Below are positions 1-4,863 of a DNA stretch of 5,356 bases, in pieces. A program made the position numbers and the translations under genes. Source of the stretch: Negativicutes bacterium. GTDB lineage: Bacteria > Bacillota > Negativicutes > SKW292. The notes under the pieces were generated by a model. The model saw nothing but the letters and a program-made list of their open reading frames with translations, did not search any database and was not told the origin of the DNA. Location of the stretch: assembly GCA_026416215.1 (NCBI GenBank), contig JAOAFP010000094.1, positions 1 through 5,356 on the forward strand, in the 5' to 3' direction. The first letter of the stretch is position 1; the number at the start of each line of letters is the position of its first letter.

Positions 1-431
1 ATCCCGGACGTCCGGCAGAGGAAATCAACCAGGCTGTTGAGTGGGCAGATGGCTGTCCGGGCAGGGCGATCACCTGTCTGGAGAGAGATAACCGGTCCGG
101 CCGGCCGGCGAATGTTCTGCTGAACAGGCTACTGGCCGGCCAGGATGTTTACTTGGGAGAATTTGATGTCGATCCCCTGGCAGCCGTAGATTACGGGCTG
201 GTGATACTGCGCCAGGAGATAAAAAGGCGACTGGGCGGCGGGGGAGTGAATAAAACCGGGCAGTTTGCAGGGATGGCAGGGGTTTTACGCCATTATTCTG
301 TCAACGACCTGATTGAGCTGGCAGAATACACAAACGAAACCAGGCAGCTGGTTGGAAAAATGCCAAATGCCCGGTTGATCTTCAGGGAATGGCTGTGTGA
401 GATAAGTGGAGGAAAATCGTTTGTTGCGTAG
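1..431 (+). CDS. holB: DNA polymerase III delta' subunit, C-terminal part (5' end outside window)
   Basis: The frame is open from the first base (complete codons from 3) to TAG at 429-431, giving 142 visible residues. The delta' subunit is part of the clamp loader that places the beta sliding clamp on DNA. Seen: an early stretch with W-A-D-G-C-P-G-R-A, which matches the family's 'S-x-G-x-P-G-x-A' lid-domain segment, followed by a helical C-terminal domain ending in N-A-R-L-I-F-R-E-W-L, like the usual 'N-x-x-L-x-x-E-x-L-L' end of delta'. The N-terminal ATPase-like domain lies upstream. A TTG at 153 is internal, because the homologous frame continues upstream of it. The immediate ricT neighbour is typical for holB in Firmicutes and strengthens the call. 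The sequence itself is divergent, so the assignment rests partly on context. Confidence 0.8.
   Translation, partial: PGRPAEEINQAVEWADGCPGRAITCLERDNRSGRPANVLLNRLLAGQDVYLGEFDVDPLAAVDYGLVILRQEIKRRLGGGGVNKTGQFAGMAGVLRHYSVNDLIELAEYTNETRQLVGKMPNARLIFREWLCEISGGKSFVA
408..412 (+). promoter_or_regulatory. Ribosome-binding site GGAGG that decides the ricT start
   Basis: A perfect GGAGG inside the end of holB lies 8 nt before TTG at 421. The upstream in-frame GTG at 406 overlaps this motif and has no Shine-Dalgarno sequence of its own, so TTG 421 is the better start. The next TTG (424) would be 11 nt away. Confidence 0.75.
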
Positions 432-1101
432 GGTAATCGGGATAAAATTCAAGAAGGGCGGGAAAATATACTTTTTTGACCCGCTTAACATTGCGTTGTC
501 CGTTAATGACGGAGTGATCGTGGAGACGGCCCGGGGGCTGGAATTTGGTTACGTTGCCACCGAAATCAGGACGGTGGACGCAAGCCGGCTCAACCACACC
601 CTGAAACCGGTATTGAGACAGGCCACGGCCAATGATCACCGCAAGCTAAGAGAAAACCGGGAGCGTGAAGCCCAGGCCTTTGCCATCTGCCGGAAGAAAA
701 TAGCAACTCACGGCTTGCCGATGAAACTGCTGAATGTCGAGTTCACCTTTGATGTCAGCAAAATCATCTTCAGTTTCACGGCTGAAAATCGGGTGGATTT
801 CCGTGAGCTGGTCAAGGATCTGGCATCGGTGTTCCGTACCCGGATTGAGCTTCGGCAGGTCGGGGTGCGCGACGAGGCACGGACACTGGGCGGAATCGGC
901 TGCTGCGGCCGGGAGCTGTGTTGTGCGACTTTTTTGAGTGATTTTGTGCCGGTGTCGATTAAAATGGCCAAAGATCAGAATCTGTCGCTCAACCCGGCCA
1001 AAATATCCGGTATTTGTGGCCGGCTGATGTGCTGCCTCAAATTTGAAAGCGAAGGGTACAGCAAGGGCTGTGGCGACGGCAACGGCCGGCAGGAACAGTA
1101 A
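421..1101 (+). CDS. ricT: PSP1-domain regulatory protein RicT (YaaT)
   Basis: In Bacillus subtilis, RicT works with RicA (YmcA) and RicF (YlbF). This complex carries iron-sulfur clusters, steers RNase Y cleavage of certain mRNAs, and affects sporulation, competence and biofilm formation. Seen: 226 residues from TTG 421. The start resembles the family N-terminus (V-I-G-I-K-F-K-K-G-G-K-I-Y-F-F-D). The near-invariant core is present: R-V-D-F-R-E-L-V-K-D-L-A from about 124, I-E-L-R-Q-V-G-V-R-D-E-A-R, then G-G-I-G-C-C-G-R-E-L-C-C (Cys 161, 162, 167, 168) and S-G-I-C-G-R-L-M-C-C-L-K (Cys 199, 204, 205). These Cys groups are the likely cluster ligands. The start overlaps holB by 11 nt. Oddity: the protein stops about 20 residues after the last Cys pair, roughly 50 short of the 275-residue B. 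subtilis protein, and ends in a Gly-rich tail with one more Cys (217). The family call is near certain. Confidence 0.96.
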   Translation: MLRRVIGIKFKKGGKIYFFDPLNIALSVNDGVIVETARGLEFGYVATEIRTVDASRLNHTLKPVLRQATANDHRKLRENREREAQAFAICRKKIATHGLPMKLLNVEFTFDVSKIIFSFTAENRVDFRELVKDLASVFRTRIELRQVGVRDEARTLGGIGCCGRELCCATFLSDFVPVSIKMAKDQNLSLNPAKISGICGRLMCCLKFESEGYSKGCGDGNGRQEQ

Positions 1102-1837
1102 GACTGGCGGGCCGGGGGTCGGTTCCGGCCAACGACTGGACCGGCTGACCGGCAATTACCGGCTTATCCAGTCGCGGACCGGCTACCGGTTCACGGTGGA
1201 CAGCGTCCTGTTGGCTCATTTTGTCGACAGATGGGCGTTGTCAGGGGAGATACTGGATATTGGCGCCGGTAACGGGGCACTGAGTCTGCTGCTGGCCGGA
1301 CGGGGGGCCGCTTCGGTTACTGCCGTGGAGATTCAGCCGGAACTGGCCGGGCTGGCCGGGCGCAACGTCCGCCTGAACCGGTTGGGCAAAACAGTGCGGG
1401 TGGTGAATGACGACATTGTCAGATATGCATCCAGCTGTTCACGACGCTTCAACTCGGTCGTGGCCAATCCTCCGTACTACCGGCTGGGAACCGGAAGGGT
1501 GCCGGTCAGTAATCAGATGTTGATAGCTCGGCACGAGCTAAAACTGACAATGCGACAGCTGTTTGAGTGTGCTGGCAGTCTGCTGACCGGCGGCGGATGG
1601 TTTTATTTCTGTTATCCGGTGGGCAGGCTTATGGAAGTTTTTGGTATGTGTCCGCAGTATGGACTTACGGTCTGCCGCATCAGACCGGTTTGTCCGCGGG
1701 AGGGAGAACCGGCCAACGTCGTACTGTTTGCTGCCCAGTGCCGGGGCCGGACTGTAGCAGCTGAGGTCCAGGCTCCGCTGTACATATATCGGCGCGACCG
1801 GCAATACAGCGATGAGGTCCGTAGCTATTATGCATGA
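1070..1837 (+). CDS. trmN6: tRNA1(Val) adenine(37)-N6-methyltransferase-like protein (TrmN6/YabB family)
   Basis: This is a class I SAM-dependent methyltransferase that by family makes m6A37 in tRNA(Val). The precise tRNA target in this organism is inferred. Seen, numbered from GTG 1070 (255 residues): the family opening L-D-R-L-T-G-N-Y-R-L-I-Q near 23-34; SAM motif I L-D-I-G-A-G-N-G about 62-69; motif II V-T-A-V-E-I-Q-P about 83-90; the catalytic N-P-P-Y at 133-136; the family's I-A-R-H-E about 152-156; and a C-terminal P-L-Y-I-Y-R-R-D-R-Q-Y-S-D-E like B. subtilis YabB. The start is uncertain. After a stop at 1025-1027, only TTG 1043 and GTG 1070 are in frame before the domain, and neither has a convincing Shine-Dalgarno. 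GTG 1070 is chosen as the shorter option. It overlaps ricT by 32 nt and gives an Ala/Gly-rich leader of about 20 residues. Coupling to ricT translation is likely. Confidence 0.9.
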   Translation: MATATAGRNSKTGGPGVGSGQRLDRLTGNYRLIQSRTGYRFTVDSVLLAHFVDRWALSGEILDIGAGNGALSLLLAGRGAASVTAVEIQPELAGLAGRNVRLNRLGKTVRVVNDDIVRYASSCSRRFNSVVANPPYYRLGTGRVPVSNQMLIARHELKLTMRQLFECAGSLLTGGGWFYFCYPVGRLMEVFGMCPQYGLTVCRIRPVCPREGEPANVVLFAAQCRGRTVAAEVQAPLYIYRRDRQYSDEVRSYYA

Positions 1838-2744
1838 AGAGCGGGGGATCGGACCGGATCGGGCCGGCACTCTTTACGTCTGCCCCACCCCCATCGGCAA
1901 CCTGCAGGATATTACGTTCCGGGCGGTGGAAACTCTAAGAACGGTGTCGCTGATTTTGGCCGAGGATACCCGGCGGACCCGCAAGTTGCTCAGCCATTAC
2001 AGTATCCACACCCCGCTGGAGAGCTTTGACCAGCGTCGCCAGGCTGACAAAATCCCATTTGTTATCGGCTGCCTGAAAGCAGGTCGCGATGTGGCCCTGA
2101 CTTGTGATGCCGGTACTCCGGCTGTTTCGGACCCTGGCAGTTTGTTGGTGCGGGCGGTATGGAACAACCGGTTGAGGGTTGTGCCGCTGCCGGGGGCCAA
2201 CGCGGCGACTACCGCTCTGTCAGGGGCGGGGATGTTGGGGGGGAAGTTCGTTTTCCTGGGCTTTCTACCCCGTGCGGCCGGTAGACGGCGGGAACTACTG
2301 TCGCGGTTTGGCAGTCTTCCGGCCGTCCTTGTGATCTACGAGTCTCCCCAGCGGACGCCTGCCACGCTCAGAGCCATTGCCGAAACGGTTGGTGACCGGG
2401 AAGTGGCGGTGGCACGGGAGATCAGTAAAATCCACGAGACCTACTATCGTGGTCGGGCCTCGGTAGTGGCCGGGCAACTGGCGGCCGTCCGTCCGTGTGG
2501 GGAAGTGGTGATAATTGTTGCCCCACCGGATGGGGAAAAAGAACGGTTGGTACCGGCAGAGCGGCCCGAATGGGAGGTAATAGACCGGCTGCGCGAGGTG
2601 TGGCGTGCTACCGGCGATATGAGGCGGACAATCCGGCAGGTGGCCCGGGATACCGGCCTGCCCCGCGCGGCTGTTTATCGTCTGTTCCAAATCGAAAAAG
2701 GCGAAATAACTGGTGTGGCCGACAAGCATCGGCACAACCGGTGA
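1830..2744 (+). CDS. rsmI: 16S rRNA (cytidine-1402-2'-O)-methyltransferase RsmI
   Basis: RsmI transfers a methyl group from SAM to the ribose of C1402 in the decoding centre of 16S rRNA. It belongs to the tetrapyrrole-methylase fold family. Seen, numbered from ATG 1830 (304 residues): L-Y-V-C-P-T-P-I-G-N-L-Q-D-I-T at 15-29; A-E-D-T-R at 44-48; the SAM-site loop C-D-A-G-T-P-A-V-S-D-P-G at 92-103; P-L-P-G-A-N-A-A-T-T-A-L-S-G-A-G at 119-134; F-L-G-F-L-P at 142-147; Y-E-S-P-Q-R at 170-175; and A-R-E-I-S-K-I-H-E at 195-203. A helical C-terminal segment resembles the family's HTH-like tail. ATG 1830 is preferred because GAGGT (1814-1818) lies 11 nt upstream. An in-frame ATG at 1812 would add six residues but has no visible ribosome-binding site. 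The gene overlaps the trmN6 end by 8 nt, which suggests coupled translation. Confidence 0.96.
   Translation: MHEERGIGPDRAGTLYVCPTPIGNLQDITFRAVETLRTVSLILAEDTRRTRKLLSHYSIHTPLESFDQRRQADKIPFVIGCLKAGRDVALTCDAGTPAVSDPGSLLVRAVWNNRLRVVPLPGANAATTALSGAGMLGGKFVFLGFLPRAAGRRRELLSRFGSLPAVLVIYESPQRTPATLRAIAETVGDREVAVAREISKIHETYYRGRASVVAGQLAAVRPCGEVVIIVAPPDGEKERLVPAERPEWEVIDRLREVWRATGDMRRTIRQVARDTGLPRAAVYRLFQIEKGEITGVADKHRHNR
2223..2243 (+). other. Putative G-quadruplex motif and G7 run inside rsmI
   Basis: Tracts GGGG (2223-2226), GGGG (2228-2231) and an uninterrupted G7 (2237-2243) satisfy the G3-N1-7 four-tract pattern when the G7 is split as GGG-G-GGG. They lie on the coding strand, so the structure could form in the mRNA. 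The G7 encodes part of M-L-G-G-K and is also a potential slippage or sequencing-error site. Whether it folds is not known. Confidence 0.4.
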
Positions 2745-2751
2745 AAAATCT

Positions 2752-2770
2752 CTGTGCAGCTTTGGCACAG
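2752..2770 (+). repeat. Inverted repeat CTGTGC-N7-GCACAG upstream of pyk
   Basis: Perfect 6-bp arms (2752-2757 and 2765-2770) separated by 7 nt lie in the 42-nt gap between rsmI and pyk, ending 3 nt before the pyk Shine-Dalgarno. There is no T-run, so it is not an intrinsic terminator. It could be an RNA hairpin controlling access to the ribosome-binding site, or a dyad for a regulator. It could also be chance. Confidence 0.4.
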
Positions 2771-2773
2771 GAC

Positions 2774-2778
2774 GGAGG
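2774..2778 (+). promoter_or_regulatory. Ribosome-binding site for pyk (GGAGG)
   Basis: GGAGG lies 8 nt before ATG 2787 and fixes the pyk start. A GTG at 2754 in the same frame would add eleven residues not found in the family and would place the initiator inside the inverted repeat. Confidence 0.85.
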
Positions 2779-2786
2779 TAAATCGC

Positions 2787-4583
2787 ATGCTGAAGAAGAC
2801 AAAAATTGTCTGCACTGTCGGACCGAGCACCGATCAACCGGGAATTCTCGAGAAAATGCTGCTGGCGGGGATGAATATAGCCCGGTTCAATTTTTCCCAT
2901 GGCAGCCACGAGGAGCACCTGCAGCGGCTGAAGATGGTTCGGGCGGCAGCAGCCAGCGTCAAGCGGCCGGTCGGACTGATGCTCGACACCAAGGGGCCAG
3001 AGGTCAGGCTGGGCAAGTTTGCCGGCGGCAGCGCGGTGCTGGAGGCAAACAGCACCTTTGTTCTAACCCCGGAAGAAATTGAGGGCAATAGTCAGCGGGC
3101 CACGGTAAGTTATAAACAACTGGCAGAGGATGTTCAGCCCGGGCAGCTGATTTTGCTGAACGACGGGGTAGTGTTTCTCGATGTTGAGAAAGTAGTGGGG
3201 GCGGATGTTTACTGTAAGGTGCGTAACACCAGCAATATCAGTGATCGCAAGCGGGTGGCCGTGCCGGGGGTACACCTGAAGTTGCCGCCGCTGTCCGAAC
3301 AGGATATTGCTGACCTGCTGTTCGGGGTGGAGAATGAGATGGATTTTGTGGCGGCATCGTTCATCCAGCACGCCGATGATGTCCATTCGATCCGCAAGGT
3401 ACTGAAGCAGGTCAATTCGGAAATGCTGATCATATCCAAAATTGAAAACGCAGCCGGGGTTAAGGACATTGACGCGATAATATCCGCATCGGACGGGATT
3501 ATGGTAGCCCGCGGCGATCTGGGGGTGGAGGTTCCGACCGAGGATGTGCCTGTGATTCAGAAAATGGTTATCCAGAAGGCTAACGTTGCCTGCAAACCGG
3601 TTATAACGGCCACCCAGATGCTGGAATCGATGATGACCAGCCCAAGGCCCACCAGGGCAGAGGCCAGCGACGTGGCCAATGCGATCATGGATGGAACCGA
3701 TGCGGTAATGCTGAGTGGCGAGAGTGCGGCTGGCAAATACCCGGTCGAAGCGGTGGAAGTAATGGCAAAAATTGCCATGAAGGTTGAAAAGTCCCTTAGT
3801 TACGGCAGACTTCTCCTGACCAAAGGGCTGTCGGCTGGCGCCATCTGGGATCTGGGATCGATACTGGCCGATGAGCGGGAGCGGCAGGTGCATATGACCA
3901 CTACTGAGGCAATTGGCCACGCAACTGTTCAAATCGCTCACGAATTAAAGGCTGCGGCGATAGTTTCGCCTACCGAAACCGGCTATACGCCGCTGATGAT
4001 TTCCAAGTACCGCCCCCGGGCCAATATAATCGGTTTCACTCCCTACGAGAACATTTTCCGCCGACTGTCCCTGCTCTGGGGGGTGACGCCCATTCTCGGT
4101 GAAGAATGGAAGAGTACCGACCACATGGTCACCACAGCTATATCCGGGGCATTGAGCGAAGGGGCAGTGGAAAGCGGCGATACGGTAATCATAACTGCCG
4201 GAGTACCGGCCGGACAAGCCGGGTGCACCAACATGATCAGGGTTGTTGTGATCGACGGGACTACCCTGAAAGGGAACGGGGTCGGCCATACTACGGCCTG
4301 GGGTCGGGCGTGTATCGCCTACAATGCTGATGATATCAAGAAAAAGCTTAAAAAGGGCGATATCCTGGTGGTCACTGACCTTGACGAGGAAATGGCTCCG
4401 TATGTGGCATCGGCAGCCGCTATCGTTGCCGAGACCCGGCTGTTGTCGTCGCGGGCGGCAATCAGCGGCATCAATTATGGTATCCCGGTTATTCTCGGCG
4501 TTGAAGGGGCGACCGGCCGGCTGGCTGACGGCATGGAACTTACGGTGGATGCCAGCCGGGGACTGGTATACCAGGGGAAATAG
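2787..4583 (+). CDS. pyk: Pyruvate kinase with C-terminal PEP-utilizer-like domain
   Basis: Pyruvate kinase converts phosphoenolpyruvate plus ADP to pyruvate plus ATP, the final step of glycolysis, in the cytoplasm. Seen, 598 residues: N-terminal K-T-K-I-V-C-T-V-G-P-S; active-site R33, N35 and S37 in I-A-R-F-N-F-S-H-G; D67 and T68 in L-D-T-K-G-P-E-V-R before the B domain (about 70-170); K218 and E220 in S-K-I-E-N; the metal-binding M-V-A-R-G-D-L-G (D243); T275 in I-T-A-T-Q-M-L-E-S; and R-P-T-R-A-E-A-S-D-V-A-N. The C domain runs from about 371 to 489. Residues of about 497-598 form the extra domain found in Bacillus-type enzymes (about 585 residues). Oddities: about 16 more residues than B. 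subtilis between domains A and C (around 341-370), and the extra domain's usual G-G-L-T-S-H-A-A is R-L-L-S-S-R-A-A, so the signature His is Arg556. The catalytic core looks intact. Confidence 0.98.
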   Translation: MLKKTKIVCTVGPSTDQPGILEKMLLAGMNIARFNFSHGSHEEHLQRLKMVRAAAASVKRPVGLMLDTKGPEVRLGKFAGGSAVLEANSTFVLTPEEIEGNSQRATVSYKQLAEDVQPGQLILLNDGVVFLDVEKVVGADVYCKVRNTSNISDRKRVAVPGVHLKLPPLSEQDIADLLFGVENEMDFVAASFIQHADDVHSIRKVLKQVNSEMLIISKIENAAGVKDIDAIISASDGIMVARGDLGVEVPTEDVPVIQKMVIQKANVACKPVITATQMLESMMTSPRPTRAEASDVANAIMDGTDAVMLSGESAAGKYPVEAVEVMAKIAMKVEKSLSYGRLLLTKGLSAGAIWDLGSILADERERQVHMTTTEAIGHATVQIAHELKAAAIVSPTETGYTPLMISKYRPRANIIGFTPYENIFRRLSLLWGVTPILGEEWKSTDHMVTTAISGALSEGAVESGDTVIITAGVPAGQAGCTNMIRVVVIDGTTLKGNGVGHTTAWGRACIAYNADDIKKKLKKGDILVVTDLDEEMAPYVASAAAIVAETRLLSSRAAISGINYGIPVILGVEGATGRLADGMELTVDASRGLVYQGK

Positions 4584-4635
4584 CATTGTTCGTGGCACCC
4601 GATATTCACAACTGGCGGACAACAATCTGTTTTCC

Positions 4636-4641
4636 GGGAGG
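4636..4641 (+). promoter_or_regulatory. Ribosome-binding site for the small Cys-motif gene (GGGAGG)
   Basis: GGGAGG ends 9 nt before ATG 4651. It selects this start over upstream in-frame codons that lie inside pyk. The rest of the 67-nt gap (4584-4650) shows no terminator or clear promoter. Confidence 0.8.
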
Positions 4642-4650
4642 TTTGCAGTT

Positions 4651-4863
4651 ATGGCGAAACAAGAGGACTATCAGCAGGAACGGCTGAGAATGGAGAAACT
4701 GAAGGTCTTTAATATGCTCATCAGCGAACGGGAAAAGGAAAACCTAATAATGCAGGCCGACCCGGTGGTCGAGGAGAGCCGGGAGGAAGAGTGCCGTTGT
4801 CCGAACTGTGGGGAAGCAATCAGGTTCACGATCAACACTAAAATCGAAGTGGCAAAAAAATGA
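4651..4863 (+). CDS. Small hypothetical protein with a single Cys cluster (possible zinc knuckle)
   Basis: I do not recognise this 70-residue protein. Seen: a strongly charged, probably helical N-terminal two thirds (residues about 3-35, rich in Glu, Lys, Arg and Gln with spaced Leu, Ile and Met, possibly coiled coil). An acidic linker follows, then E-C-R-C-P-N-C-G-E with Cys 48, 50 and 53, and a short polar end terminating in Lys-Lys. C-P-N-C-G is typical of one half of a zinc ribbon, but no second CxxC pair exists. Metal binding would therefore need dimerisation, a partner or the third Cys. There is no signal peptide or membrane segment. The good Shine-Dalgarno, the position between two metabolic genes and the ATGA overlap with the next start support a real gene. 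Function is unknown. Co-translation with adenine deaminase suggests, but does not show, a linked role. Confidence 0.8.
   Translation: MAKQEDYQQERLRMEKLKVFNMLISEREKENLIMQADPVVEESREEECRCPNCGEAIRFTINTKIEVAKK
4854..4860 (+). other. A7 slippery heptamer (A_AAA_AAA) at the small gene / ade junction
   Basis: In the small gene's frame the codons read GCA AAA AAA TGA, so the seven A residues form an X_XXY_YYZ heptamer directly before the stop. A -1 shift here would continue into ATG ACG CAG, which is exactly the adenine deaminase frame. Sequence and frame are seen. Any actual slippage is inference. Confidence 0.4.

Noticed and set aside
646..1155. Minus-strand open frame of 169 residues opposite ricT
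   Set aside because: It is antisense to the highly conserved RicT core and has a low-complexity composition.
2295..2918. Minus-strand open frame of 207 residues across the rsmI/pyk junction
   Set aside because: It is antisense to two well-supported genes and has no ribosome-binding site or recognisable motif.
2495..3082. Plus-strand open frame of 195 residues in another phase spanning rsmI and pyk
   Set aside because: It overlaps both genes out of frame and its translation is low-complexity Gly/Ala/Arg-rich without motifs.
3063..3941. Long open frame on the minus strand (292 residues) opposite pyk
   Set aside because: It lies wholly opposite the strongly conserved pyruvate kinase and its translation shows no recognisable family. 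GC-rich codon bias opens the antisense frame.
3945..4625. Minus-strand open frame of 226 residues opposite the pyk 3' half
   Set aside because: It is antisense to conserved coding sequence and has no family resemblance.
4585..4626. ATTGTT (4585-4590) and AACAAT (4621-4626) as a possible terminator after pyk
   Set aside because: There are only six AT-rich base pairs around a 30-nt loop and no following T-run, so an intrinsic terminator is not supported.
4324..4650. Upstream extension of the small Cys gene into pyk
   Set aside because: The added residues are an out-of-frame reading of the pyk end. The GGGAGG before ATG 4651 gives a much better start.
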